This document shows positions 38,996-48,328 of a DNA stretch of 64,000 bases, piece by piece. Made by a program: the position numbers and the translations under genes. Every line of letters begins with the position of its first letter. Positions within the stretch are counted from its first letter, which is position 1. The stretch covers positions 62,001 to 126,000 of the forward strand of contig NZ_JAHVIA010000007.1 of assembly GCF_019801965.1 (NCBI RefSeq). Direction: 5' to 3'. The stretch comes from Salipiger bermudensis (GTDB taxonomy: Bacteria; Pseudomonadota; Alphaproteobacteria; Rhodobacterales; Rhodobacteraceae). The notes beneath the pieces were generated by a model, which saw nothing but the letters and a program-made list of their open reading frames with translations, did no database searches and was not told the DNA's origin.

Positions 38996-40257
38996 TCGCT
39001 GGCCGGCGCCGGGTTGTAGGCGATGCGCCAGATCGCGCCGGCGAAATCGTCCGACACCAGCATCGAGCCGTCCTTGAGGAAGGCGATGTCCATCGGGCGG
39101 CCGCGATACTCGCCGGTCGCTTCGTCGAGCCAGCCATCGGCGAAGACCTCGGTGCCGGCGGCGTTGCCCTCTTCATCGAGCGACGTGAACATCACCCGCG
39201 CGCCCACCGGCGTGGTGCGGTTCCACGAGCCGTGCTGCGCCGAGAAGATGCCGCCCTGGTATTTCTCCGGGAACGAGGAGCCGGTGTAGAAGCTCATGCC
39301 CAGATCCGCGGCGTGGGCCTGCATCTCGACCTGTGGCTCGACGAACTCGACCCCCTCGGGGCGCGGCACGTCCTTGTAATCGGGGATCTCGACGCGCGCA
39401 TTGGTCCAAGGGAAGCCGAAATGCTGCCCCGCTGCGGTCTGCCGGTTCAGCTCGCCCGGCGGGATGTCATCGCCCATGCCGTCGACCTGGTTGTCGGTGA
39501 ACCACAGATCGCCATTGGCCGGGTTGAAATCATGCCCGACCGAGTTGCGGATGCCGCGGGTATAGACCTCGCGCCCCGAGCCGTCGGTGTTGATGCGGAT
39601 GATGCCGCCGATGCCGATCTGGTCATACATCTCGAGCTTGTCCTTCGGCTGCACGTTGTGCGGCTGGCCGAGCGAGATGTAGAGCTTGCCGTCCGGCCCC
39701 ACGCGACAGACCCGCGCGGTGTGGTTGAAGCTCTCTTCCTCCGCCGGCACCAGCTCGCCCTTGGCGACCACGGTGCCCACCGCCGGGTCCGGCCCCTCGA
39801 AGAAGAACTCCGCCGCCGGGAAGGTCAGTACCCGGTTGCGCTCGGCGATATAGAGGAACCCGTCCGGCGAGAAGCACGGCCCGTTGGGCACGTCGAAGGT
39901 GATCGACGGCGCGAAGTCGAAGACCTCGTCGGCCACCCGGTCGCGATCACGGTCGACCACCGACCAGACCTTGTCCTTGCGGGTGCCCACGAAGGTCACC
40001 GTGCCCTGCGGCGCCACCGCCATCGAGCGCGCATCGGGCACAACCGCGTAGAGGCTCACTTCGAAGCCGTCCGGCAGGTTGATATGCTCGAGGATGCCCT
40101 TCAGCGCCTCGGCCCGGTCGCCGGTCTGGTCGATATTGGTGAATGTCGCGTCGGTGCGCTGCATGTTGGACAGCTTGTCCATGTTGTCCTGCGCCAGCGC
40201 GGGCACAGCAAGGATGGTTCCGAGCACGAGGCCCGGAAGCAGTGTCGTCTTGGTCAT
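38992..40257 (-). CDS. Periplasmic PQQ-dependent sugar dehydrogenase (glucose/sorbosone dehydrogenase family)
   Basis: A 421-residue six-bladed beta-propeller with a signal peptide (about 1-21, 'ALA|QDN'). Family marks are 'LPDGFEVSLYAVVPDARSMA', 'KLYISLGQPHN', 'RGIRNSVGHDFNPANGDLWFTDN' and 'AQHGSWNRTTPVG', which include the PQQ-contact histidine and arginines. It should oxidise an aldose-type or cyclic sugar in the periplasm and hand electrons to the diheme cytochrome encoded directly downstream with a 4-base overlap. Whether PQQ is made in this cell is not shown here. Confidence 0.9.
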   Translation of the reverse strand: MTKTTLLPGLVLGTILAVPALAQDNMDKLSNMQRTDATFTNIDQTGDRAEALKGILEHINLPDGFEVSLYAVVPDARSMAVAPQGTVTFVGTRKDKVWSVVDRDRDRVADEVFDFAPSITFDVPNGPCFSPDGFLYIAERNRVLTFPAAEFFFEGPDPAVGTVVAKGELVPAEEESFNHTARVCRVGPDGKLYISLGQPHNVQPKDKLEMYDQIGIGGIIRINTDGSGREVYTRGIRNSVGHDFNPANGDLWFTDNQVDGMGDDIPPGELNRQTAAGQHFGFPWTNARVEIPDYKDVPRPEGVEFVEPQVEMQAHAADLGMSFYTGSSFPEKYQGGIFSAQHGSWNRTTPVGARVMFTSLDEEGNAAGTEVFADGWLDEATGEYRGRPMDIAFLKDGSMLVSDDFAGAIWRIAYNPAPASE

Positions 40258-40452
40258 GATCTTCCTCCCTAAAGCGGTTCTCCACGCAATTTCAGATTGC
40301 GACCCTCCCGGAGAACTCACCCAGAGAATTCAAAATTTAAGCAAGACCTGTCAAATCTTTTATCCAATTTTGCGACTTAAAGCTCGGTTACCCAAATCGC
40401 TCAGGAGACATGACCGCCTTTCCTGCCCCTCCCACGCACCGAACTCGCACCG

Positions 40453-40487
40453 AAAACGGCCGCACGGGATCGCTCCCGCGCGGCCGC
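40453..40487 (-). terminator. Rho-independent terminator of trpB
   Basis: Minus strand: stem CGGCCG..CGGGA type with matching TCCCG..CGGCCG, CGAT-type loop, then TTTTCGG. It lies about 35 bases after the trpB stop. Confidence 0.8.
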
Positions 40488-40523
40488 TCATTGGATATGT
40501 CCCTGCCCAGAGGCAGGCAGCGC

Positions 40524-41750
40524 TCAGCCCAGATCCTGTCCTAGATGCTTGGCGACGGCGAAGATGTCCTTGTCGCCCCGGCCGCACATGTTCATCACGA
40601 GGATATGGTCCTTGGGCAGGGTCGGCGCGATCTTCATCACATGCGCCAGCGCGTGGCTGGGCTCGAGCGCCGGGATGATGCCCTCGGTGCGACAGGAGAA
40701 CTGGAACGCCTCCAGCGCCTCTTTGTCGGTGATCGAGACATACTCGGCCCGGCCGGTGTCGTGCAGCCAGGCGTGCTCTGGGCCGATGCCCGGGTAGTCG
40801 AGCCCGGCAGAGATCGAGAAGCCCTCGAGGATCTGGCCGTCCTCGTCCTGCAGCAGGTAGGTGCGGTTGCCGTGCAGCACGCCCGGGCGGCCGCCGGTCA
40901 GCGAGGCGCAGTGCTCCATCTTCTCGTTCACGCCCTTGCCGCCGGCCTCGACGCCGATGATCTTGACCGATGCATCGTCGAGGAACGGGTGGAACAGGCC
41001 CATCGCGTTGGAGCCGCCACCGATCGCCGCGATCACCGTGTCGGGAAGACGGCCTTCGCCCTCCTGCTCTGCCAGCTGCCAGCGCACTTCCTTGCCGATC
41101 ACGGCCTGGAAATCGCGCACCATGGCCGGGTACGGGTGCGGCCCGGCCACCGTGCCGATGCAGTAGAACGTGTCGCGCACATTGGTCACCCAGTCGCGCA
41201 GCGCGTCGTTCATCGCGTCCTTGAGGGTGCCGCGCCCGGAGGTCACCGGCACCACTTCGGCGCCCAGCAGGCGCATGCGGAAGACGTTGGGCTGCTGACG
41301 CTCGACATCATGCGCGCCCATGTAGACCACGCATTTCAGCCCGAACTTTGCGCAGACCGTGGCGGTGGCGACGCCGTGCTGGCCGGCACCGGTCTCGGCG
41401 ATGATGCGGGTCTTGCCCATGCGCTTGGCGAGGATGATCTGGCCCAGCACGTTGTTGATCTTGTGCGCCCCGGTGTGGTTCAGCTCGTCGCGCTTGAGGT
41501 AGATCTTGGCGCCGCCGAGTTCCTCGGTCATGCGCTGGGCGAAATACAGCGGCGACGGGCGACCGACATAATTCTTCCAGAGATCGTCCATCTCGGCCCA
41601 GAAGCTGTCATCGGTCTTGGCCCGCTCGTACTGCTCCTCGAGTTCGAGGATCAGCGGCATCAGGGTCTCGGACACGAAGCGCCCGCCATAGATGCCGAAG
41701 CGGCCCTTCTCATCGGGGCCGTTCATGAAGGAATTGAACAGATCGTCCAT
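40524..41750 (-). CDS. trpB: Tryptophan synthase beta chain
   Basis: Joins indole and serine to give tryptophan, using PLP, as part of the alpha2-beta2 complex. The 408-residue protein has the PLP lysine K97 in '[10 protein letters not shown]', '[10 protein letters not shown]' near the start, '[12 protein letters not shown]' and the phosphate loop '[13 protein letters not shown]'. GGAGAGG precedes the ATG at 41750. trpA and trpF are not seen beside it in this window (trpF would be expected upstream in many alphaproteobacteria). Confidence 0.97.
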   Translation of the reverse strand: MDDLFNSFMNGPDEKGRFGIYGGRFVSETLMPLILELEEQYERAKTDDSFWAEMDDLWKNYVGRPSPLYFAQRMTEELGGAKIYLKRDELNHTGAHKINNVLGQIILAKRMGKTRIIAETGAGQHGVATATVCAKFGLKCVVYMGAHDVERQQPNVFRMRLLGAEVVPVTSGRGTLKDAMNDALRDWVTNVRDTFYCIGTVAGPHPYPAMVRDFQAVIGKEVRWQLAEQEGEGRLPDTVIAAIGGGSNAMGLFHPFLDDASVKIIGVEAGGKGVNEKMEHCASLTGGRPGVLHGNRTYLLQDEDGQILEGFSISAGLDYPGIGPEHAWLHDTGRAEYVSITDKEALEAFQFSCRTEGIIPALEPSHALAHVMKIAPTLPKDHILVMNMCGRGDKDIFAVAKHLGQDLG

Positions 41751-41879
41751 CGCGCCTCTCCGTCTCTGAGTTGGCCTTGTCTAAGGCATATCCCCGCCGC
41801 TTGACCAGCCCCGCATCGCATCTTCCGGTGAGACCGCCGCAGGCCCCTGCCCGGCCCCGCGCGCGTGGCGATGCCGGAC

Positions 41880-42004
41880 GCCTCCGGCGGGAGTATTTTT
41901 GACGAAGAGAAGCCAGGAGCGCTGCGCCCTTGCCTTCTCTGGTTTCCAAATACCTCGGGGGTGAATTGGCCCAACGGGCCAAGAGGGGGCAGCGCCCCCC
42001 CCCC
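41880..42004 (+). repeat. Full copy of a dispersed palindromic element
   Basis: Left half: CGCCTCCGGCGGGAG then TATTTTTGACGAAGAGAAG. Right half after a variable middle: CAAATACCTCGGGGGTGAAT, the hairpin TTGGCCC/GGGCCAA, and the hairpin GGGGGC/GCCCCC. A second full copy lies at 63070-63196. It fills most of the trpB-gcdH spacer (41751-42084), where no gene is seen. Confidence 0.85.
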
Positions 42005-42027
42005 TGTCTGTCGCTCGGCCTCAAGAC

Positions 42028-42060
42028 GCAAAAAGGGCGGCACCACGCGGCACCGCCCCA
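42028..42060 (-). terminator. Rho-independent terminator of gcdH
   Basis: Minus strand: 10-pair stem GGGCGGTGCC/GGTGCCGCCC (two G-T pairs) followed by TTTTTGCG, 25 bases after the gene. Confidence 0.85.
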
Positions 42061-42084
42061 AAGTCTCCGCCTCTGAACAGACGA

Positions 42085-43305
<1,221 letters not shown>

Positions 43306-43385
43306 GATCGGAATCCTTTTAGCGTTCTGACGCGCACCCTACGCTCGCGCGTGGCCGGATGGAAACGATTTAATTTGCGCAAGGA

Positions 43386-43400
43386 ATGAGAATTTCTCAT
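43386..43400. promoter_or_regulatory. LysR-type operator in the gcdH-lysR spacer
   Basis: Perfect inverted repeat ATGAGAA-T-TTCTCAT, which contains the LysR consensus T-N11-A (TGAGAATTTCTCA). It sits in the 129-bp divergent spacer, 35 bases before the LysR start and 81 before gcdH. Confidence 0.75.
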
Positions 43401-43434
43401 AAACCTGCCCATCCCCGTTTTCGCCGGAGCCCCG

Positions 43435-44325
43435 ATGCGCAAAGCCTATATCCCTTCCGTCGCCGAGCTCGAGGCGTTCACAGCCTGCGCCCGCCGCGGC
43501 ACCACGACGATGGCGGCCGACAGCCTCGGCCTGACCCAGAGCGCGATCTCGCGCTCCCTGGCCTCCCTCGAGGACCGGCTCGGCGTCGCCCTGTTCAACC
43601 GGGTGCGCCAGCGGCTGGTGCTCTCTCCCGCAGGGCATGCGTTTCTCGACCGCGCCGAGTCGCTGCTCGCGGGGCTCGACGAGGCCGCGATGGGGGTGAT
43701 GGCCTTCGGCGGGCGCGACGCGGTGCTGCGCATGGCAGTGCTGCCGAGCTTCGCCCGGATCTGGCTTATCCCGCGGCTCGCGCGCTTCGCCCAGGTCGCC
43801 CCGGAGATCAGCCTCGACCTGTCGGCACGACTCCTGCCGGTGGATTTCGGGCGCGAGCCCTTCGACCTCGCCATTATGCGCAGCCGGCATGATATGCCCG
43901 GCGTCTCGACCGAGCCGGTGATCCCCGAGACGATGGTGATCGTGGCCGCGCCCGCCCTGCTCTCGGGGCAGGATGCGCTCAGCGATGCCGACCTCCTGGA
44001 GCTCCCCCTGCTGCAGCAATCGACGCGCCCGACCCTCTGGCTCGACTGGTTCCGCGGCTCCGACACCGACCCCCGCCGCATCCTGCGCGGCGCGCGGTTC
44101 GATCATTTCGACATGATCGTCGACGCCGCCATCGCCGGGCTCGGCGTGGGCATCGTGCCCGAGATCGTCGCCCGGCCCGCGCTTGAGCGCGGGGCCCTTG
44201 CGCTGGCGGCGCCGCGGCGCTTCGAGACCGGCGAGCAGTACGCACTGATCCTGCCGGAACCGGCCCTGGCCAGCCCGCATGTGCAGCGCTTCCGAAGCTG
44301 GCTGCTCGACGAGATCCAGCTCTGA
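43435..44325 (+). CDS. LysR-family transcriptional regulator
   Basis: A 296-residue regulator with the N-terminal winged helix-turn-helix ('LEAFTACARRGTTTMAADSLGLTQSAISRSLASLEDRLG', residues 11-50) and a periplasmic-binding-like effector domain. It resembles the GcvA/AmpR subgroup ('LTQSAISRSLASLEDRLGVALFNR'). Being divergent from gcdH with a dyad between, it probably controls gcdH and itself, as for GcdR-type regulators; the effector (glutarate or a CoA derivative) is a guess. GGAG precedes the ATG. Confidence 0.93.
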   Translation: MRKAYIPSVAELEAFTACARRGTTTMAADSLGLTQSAISRSLASLEDRLGVALFNRVRQRLVLSPAGHAFLDRAESLLAGLDEAAMGVMAFGGRDAVLRMAVLPSFARIWLIPRLARFAQVAPEISLDLSARLLPVDFGREPFDLAIMRSRHDMPGVSTEPVIPETMVIVAAPALLSGQDALSDADLLELPLLQQSTRPTLWLDWFRGSDTDPRRILRGARFDHFDMIVDAAIAGLGVGIVPEIVARPALERGALALAAPRRFETGEQYALILPEPALASPHVQRFRSWLLDEIQL

Positions 44326-44938
44326 AAGACGCCAGCCCGCGCAAGGCGTGCAACAGCGCGACCGACCAGCGCCAACACGCGCCAAACTCGGAGCCGGCCT
44401 GCACAGCCGCTCAAAGGGCAGATTCAGCCATAGGTAGGATATGTCACAGGACATATCGTTAAAAACGGGAATCTTCGCCCGTCTGCCGAATTAAACCGGC
44501 GACATCAACCCGCCTCACGAATATCCGACAAAAATACATATTTCGCACGGGACGAATTTATTTCCGATCCTTATTCTCCCTCGACGAAAGGACTGTATCT
44601 CTTTGAAATTTTCAACTTTTCACCGACCGCCCGGCCGCCCGGCAGGCAGCACAGAGGCGAACACGCCCGGTTTGCGACCTCAAAAAGCGGTTATCAGCGC
44701 GCTTAGACGTGGAATATTCCGTTTCAGTTCTGTAGCATTCTGTTAGGCTGCTGATCATCATGCATGCCTGGGGGCGCCGAACGGCAACCTGACGAGCGAC
44801 GGGCTTTGCTTCGGTCCAGATCTCGCCAGGGGGGAGATCGGAAGGGTCATCCGCGGGAACACTCACCCCGCTCAGACCTATCACGTTGCGATTGCAACGA
44901 GGTGGATCGTGACGCTTCCATTTTGAAGGAGCTATCCC
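44326..44938. other. Long, comparatively AT-rich non-coding region with dyads
   Basis: 613 bases without a convincing gene. A/T content rises sharply between about 44430 and 44620. Dyads seen: GATATGTC-ACAG-GACATATC (44438-44457), ACGGG..CCCGT (44464-44482), GATCTC..GAGATC (44819-44839) and CGTTGC-GATT-GCAACG (44884-44899). It may contain the promoter and a structured leader of the membrane protein gene. Confidence 0.5.
44438..44457. promoter_or_regulatory. Perfect 20-bp dyad, candidate operator
   Basis: GATATGTCACAGGACATATC, two 8-bp arms around ACAG. It has the size of a dimeric regulator site (compare LuxR- or TetR-type boxes), but the factor is unknown. Confidence 0.5.
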
Positions 44939-45529
44939 TTGGGGATGAAGACGAATATCAACCAACAACCCGGAGCGGCGAGCCCGCTCAGGGCGCATGT
45001 CATGCGTGCTGCGACACTCTCGGGCGTGCTGGTCATATTGCTTCAGATGCATGGCATGGTCTGCAGCGCCCTCGACTGCGAGCGGCAATACGTGATCCTC
45101 GGCTTCGGCCTGATCGTCCTGGCAGCCTGGCTCTATGGCTGGCGTTCGATCGTCTACCTGCTGCCGGGGATCATCCTGCAGGCGGTAATGCAGGGCTACG
45201 GCTATTCCGAGTTGCTCGCCTCCGCCGACGGCCACGCGCTCATGGCGACGATCTGCGCCCCCTTCGCCTTCACCACCATGCGGTGGGCCGGCATCAATAC
45301 CGAGGTCGACCTCACGGGCGGGCGCCGGGTCTGGAAGATCATCCTGCTGGCTGGCATCAAGGCCTCGGCCTTCGCGCTGATCCTGCGCAGCCTGCTGACC
45401 GACCTGCATCCGACGCAGACCCTGTCCTTCGACATCGCCTACCCGACCGTGCTCAGCAATCTTGCCGGGCTGGCGATTTTCATGCTCATCCTGATCGGAA
45501 TTTTCAGGGCGACACAGCCACATCGATAG
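44939..45529 (+). CDS. Integral membrane protein of unknown function
   Basis: A 196-residue protein with about six predicted membrane segments, starting near residues 22-40 ('MRAATLSGVLVILLQMHGMV'), and Cys pair 'VCSALDCE' after the first helix. I do not recognise the family. The TTG at 44939 lies 7 bases after AAGGAG, the best spacing; the ATG at 44945 gives nearly the same protein but a 13-base gap. It is the first gene of the accessory-looking 45-50 kb block. A hydrophobic sensor or transporter component is possible. Confidence 0.65.
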   Translation: MGMKTNINQQPGAASPLRAHVMRAATLSGVLVILLQMHGMVCSALDCERQYVILGFGLIVLAAWLYGWRSIVYLLPGIILQAVMQGYGYSELLASADGHALMATICAPFAFTTMRWAGINTEVDLTGGRRVWKIILLAGIKASAFALILRSLLTDLHPTQTLSFDIAYPTVLSNLAGLAIFMLILIGIFRATQPHR

Positions 45530-45576
45530 GCGGGCACAAACACAAATCTGCCTTTGCAGAAACCGCTATTGCGTCA

Positions 45577-45617
45577 AATCCGTCTAAAATTTATCATGGA
45601 GATACTTTAGACGGATT
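45577..45617. promoter_or_regulatory. 12-bp inverted repeat just before the winged-helix gene
   Basis: AATCCGTCTAAA (45577-45588) and TTTAGACGGATT (45606-45617) are perfect inverted copies 17 bases apart, ending 11 bases before the ATG. A -10-like TAAAAT overlaps the left arm. Most likely an operator used for self-regulation. Confidence 0.75.
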
Positions 45618-45628
45618 GGACGTTTCAA

Positions 45629-45937
45629 ATGAGCGCGCTATCAGGCATCGCAAAGCTTCGAGCTGCCCTTTGGCAGATGGAAAAGGACCTCGGCCTCGAG
45701 GACCTCAACCGCAACGAACGCGATCTGCTCTACGCATTTCACTCCATCGCAGCGCAAAGCGATGGCACGGCTGATATTTCTTCGGATCAGGTCCGCCGGG
45801 CCACCGCCGTCGAGGAGATGAAGCACGCGACCTTCCACCGCGCCATGAAACGGCTCATCGAGCTTGGCTACATCGAGCACTCTCCGAACCACAAGACCAA
45901 GGTTTACAGGCTCGGCGCGAACGCGCAGTCGCTCTGA
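45629..45937 (+). CDS. Small winged-helix (MarR-like) DNA-binding protein
   Basis: A 102-residue protein. 'LNRNERDLLYAFHSIAA' is followed by 'DISSDQVRRATAVEEMKHATFHRAMKRLIELGYIEHSPNHKTKVYRL', which reads as a helix-turn-helix plus wing of the MarR/replication-initiator type: recognition helix 'ATFHRAMKRLIELG' and a beta-hairpin wing ending 'KVYRL'. It is short, lacking the MarR dimer helices. There is no clear ribosome site, so translation may be leaderless. The strong dyad upstream suggests autoregulation, and it may govern the tadE/tadG/repeat-protein genes that follow. Confidence 0.75.
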   Translation: MSALSGIAKLRAALWQMEKDLGLEDLNRNERDLLYAFHSIAAQSDGTADISSDQVRRATAVEEMKHATFHRAMKRLIELGYIEHSPNHKTKVYRLGANAQSL

Positions 45938-46028
45938 AACTGCGACTCGCCGCGATCGCGCGGCTCTGAAAAAAGCCTCAGGACCATATTGACGCCTCAT
46001 TCCTGACACGTGCCCGCCCCACTCAGTT

Positions 46029-46045
46029 TGTATCAAATTGATACA
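46029..46045. promoter_or_regulatory. 17-bp palindrome before the TadE-like gene
   Basis: TGTATCAAATTGATACA, 8-bp arms around one A, ending 19 bases before the TadE ATG. Candidate operator or promoter overlap. It differs in sequence from the dyad at 45577. Confidence 0.65.
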
Positions 46046-46064
46046 TTAACGAGGAGGGCCAAGT

Positions 46065-46517
46065 ATGGCACGGTCAGACCGACGCAACGAGGCATCACGC
46101 TTCTGGATCGATGAAACCGGCAGCGCGACAGTGGAGTTCGCGATCCTGTTTCCGGTATTCATGGCGATCCTGACCGGCACCGCCTGGCTGGCGCTCTACC
46201 TTCTGACCATCGCGAATATCCAGCAACTGACTCACGAGGTCGCCCGGCAATCGCTGCAACATCACGGCAGCGGCCTGACCCGCGCGGAAATCTGCTCGCG
46301 AATTGAGCAGAGCCTTGTGGGCGATCTGATGCAAACCTTCGTGATGATCGAGCCGGAGCGGCTCGGTGCGGTCAGCTGCGGGCCCGGCGCGCGCGACGGC
46401 TGGAGCGAAATCTCCCTCACCTATGATGCCTCCTTCATGGGCTTCAACGCGCTGTTCCGCTCGCTCAATGACGGCTCGGACCAGATCACCGGCACCGCCA
46501 TCGTGATGGGAGGCTGA
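46065..46517 (+). CDS. TadE-like pseudopilin
   Basis: A 150-residue protein with a TadE-type start: basic leader, 'ETGSATVEFAILFPVFMAILTGTAWLALYLLTI' (cleavable after G with Glu at +5) and one membrane helix (about 22-45), then a periplasmic domain with two cysteines ('AEICSRIEQ', 'AVSCGPGA'). In Tad pili these minor pseudopilins assist assembly. Here no TadA ATPase, Flp pilin, TadB/C or secretin is present nearby. GAGGAGG precedes the ATG. The TadG-like gene follows one base after the stop. Confidence 0.85.
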   Translation: MARSDRRNEASRFWIDETGSATVEFAILFPVFMAILTGTAWLALYLLTIANIQQLTHEVARQSLQHHGSGLTRAEICSRIEQSLVGDLMQTFVMIEPERLGAVSCGPGARDGWSEISLTYDASFMGFNALFRSLNDGSDQITGTAIVMGG

Positions 46518-46518
46518 G

Positions 46519-48000
46519 ATGATCCTGCGCGGCGAAAGCGGCTCGGTCACCGCCGGCACGACGGTGCTGTTCCCCGGCATCCTGATCGGCATCGCCATGC
46601 TGTTCGACCTGCTCCTGCTCAACAATCACCGCAGCCACCTCCAGGCCCAGGCCGATCTCGCGGCATTGGAGGCGGCGCGCTACACCACCGATGCGGGCAC
46701 CGCGCTGAGACAGGCCCGTAACTCGGTGCGCCTGAACGACGCGTTCAGCGCCACCCCGCCCGCGCCCGGACAGGTGACGCTGGGCCGCTGGGAGGATGGC
46801 AGCTTTGAGATCGACGGCGGCAGCCCGCTTCGGCCCAATGCGGCGCGGGTCGAGGTCGCCTCGACCGCCAAGACCAACCTCACCGCCCTGCTGAAGCGCG
46901 GCTTCGACAAGCCGATCGCGCGGCAGGCCACCGCGCTCGCCGATGAGCGCGTCAGCTTTGCCCTCTCCAACTGCCTCGCCTCGCTTTCGCTGCTGCAAGG
47001 CGCGCTGCGCCCGCTGCTCGGAAGCGATCTCGATCTGCTGTGCTCGAGCGCGGCGCTGTCGCGGCGCACCGACCTGCTGCTCGAGACACTGGCGCTCGAT
47101 CTCGATGCTCCGCTCACCTATGGCGATGTGCTCGACGCCGAGATCGGGCTGGCGCGCCTCTGGTCCCTTGCCCTCGGCGCCAATGTGCCGGTGCCACCGG
47201 GAACCATTCGGCTTGGCGAGCTGCTGCATCTGGACGAAGCCTCGCGCGAGCTCACGCTCGGGGCCGGTCTGCCGGGCGGCCGCGTCGCCGGCGCGGATCT
47301 TGTCTTTGCCTCACTCGAGCTGATGGGCCGCAACGGGCTGGACCTCGACTTCTCCGCCGATCTGGGGCCGCTGGCAAACCTGCCGGTGAGGCTGACCGTG
47401 CTCGAGCCGCGCCGCATCGTCAGCAATGTCGAGCCCGGCGCTCCCGGGGCCTATGCCGAGACCGCTCAGATCCGGCTCGCCGTGGACGGGCTCGACCTGC
47501 TGGGGCTGCTGCAACTCGATCTCGATCTGCGCGTCGCGCAGGCCTCGGCCCGGCTCGGTCCAGAAGGCAGCATATGCCGTCCGCCCGGCACGCATCCGGC
47601 GGCGCGCTTCGTTCCCGTCGAATCCGGTCTCGCGGGCTTGGAGGTGGCGCTGTCCGCGGGCGGGCTCACCCTGACGGACGAGATCGAGCTGGTCGCGACC
47701 GGCACGCGCAGCCTCTCCTTCAGCGCGCAGGAGGTGGAGCAGCGCGTCTCGAAGCGGGTTGCGCCCCGCATCGACGGCACGGCCCAAAGCGCCGCGCACC
47801 AGGCGACCGACCTGCTGGGCCAGCTTGCGCCCGACGGTCTGACATCGGCGGTCGGTGGGCTCCTGTCCGGCGTCGCCTCCCTCGCCACACCGCTCGAGAC
47901 TCTGCTCGGGCAGGTGGTACACGACTTTGTCGGATTGGCCATCGCGCCAGCATCACTCACGGTCCTAGAAGCGAACTGCACGATCCGGCTGGTCCAATAA
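46519..48000 (+). CDS. TadG-like membrane-anchored protein
   Basis: A 493-residue protein. Residues 6-45 ('GESGSVTAGTTVLFPGILIG' and 'IAMLFDLLLLNNHRSHLQAQ') match the N-terminal membrane part of TadG/DUF2134 proteins, and 'AQADLAALEAARYTTD' the following helix. The remaining 430 residues are extracytoplasmic, rich in Leu, Ala and Asp, with repeated 'LDLLGLLQLDLDLRV'-like strands and no von Willebrand A domain, unlike classical TadG. Four or so cysteines occur. GGGAGG precedes the ATG; it is coupled to the TadE-like gene. Confidence 0.75.
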   Translation: MILRGESGSVTAGTTVLFPGILIGIAMLFDLLLLNNHRSHLQAQADLAALEAARYTTDAGTALRQARNSVRLNDAFSATPPAPGQVTLGRWEDGSFEIDGGSPLRPNAARVEVASTAKTNLTALLKRGFDKPIARQATALADERVSFALSNCLASLSLLQGALRPLLGSDLDLLCSSAALSRRTDLLLETLALDLDAPLTYGDVLDAEIGLARLWSLALGANVPVPPGTIRLGELLHLDEASRELTLGAGLPGGRVAGADLVFASLELMGRNGLDLDFSADLGPLANLPVRLTVLEPRRIVSNVEPGAPGAYAETAQIRLAVDGLDLLGLLQLDLDLRVAQASARLGPEGSICRPPGTHPAARFVPVESGLAGLEVALSAGGLTLTDEIELVATGTRSLSFSAQEVEQRVSKRVAPRIDGTAQSAAHQATDLLGQLAPDGLTSAVGGLLSGVASLATPLETLLGQVVHDFVGLAIAPASLTVLEANCTIRLVQ

Positions 48001-48024
48001 GAACCGCAGTGCGGACCTTGATAC

Positions 48025-48051
48025 CGGGGGCGGCCGGCGCCGCCCCCGTTT
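48025..48051 (+). terminator. Rho-independent terminator after the TadG-like gene
   Basis: Perfect 9-bp stem GGGGGCGGC/GCCGCCCCC with a CGGC loop, then GTTTTC. It separates the pseudopilin pair from the repeat-protein gene. Confidence 0.88.
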
Positions 48052-48328
48052 TCATTTCGATATGAATTGATCAGAACTGATCCGACGCGCCACGAGAGAA
48101 TCGCCGCGTCGACGCCGCAATTCGTATGACTTTGCCATTGCAAAGTAAAACAATACGAGCCCTGACGCACCTCTGACCCATATTGCGCAACAATCAGCAT
48201 ATTGCGAAGGTAAAATTTCCCCAAATTTAGTATCATTCCGATATTTTACTTGCTGCGCGCAGCTGCAGCTCCCAGCCTGACCTCATGACAGCCGGGTGCG
48301 CCCGGGAGATGCTTTCAGAGGAGATTGG
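48052..48328. promoter_or_regulatory. AT-rich upstream region of the repeat-protein gene with dyads
   Basis: Contains GATCAG-AA-CTGATC (48069-48082), ACTTTGC-CATT-GCAAAGT (48129-48146), a direct repeat CATATTGCG (48179 and 48198) and a stretch of A/T-rich DNA (48208-48255). The cluster suggests a regulated promoter; no -35/-10 pair is asserted. Confidence 0.5.

Noticed and set aside
44761-44938. Riboswitch before the membrane protein
   Set aside because: Dyads are present but I could not fit them to a known aptamer consensus such as c-di-GMP or SAM types.
44612-45523. A 303-codon minus-strand frame opposite the membrane protein
   Set aside because: His/Glu/Asp-rich shadow; the plus frame has clear hydrophobic helices and a ribosome site.
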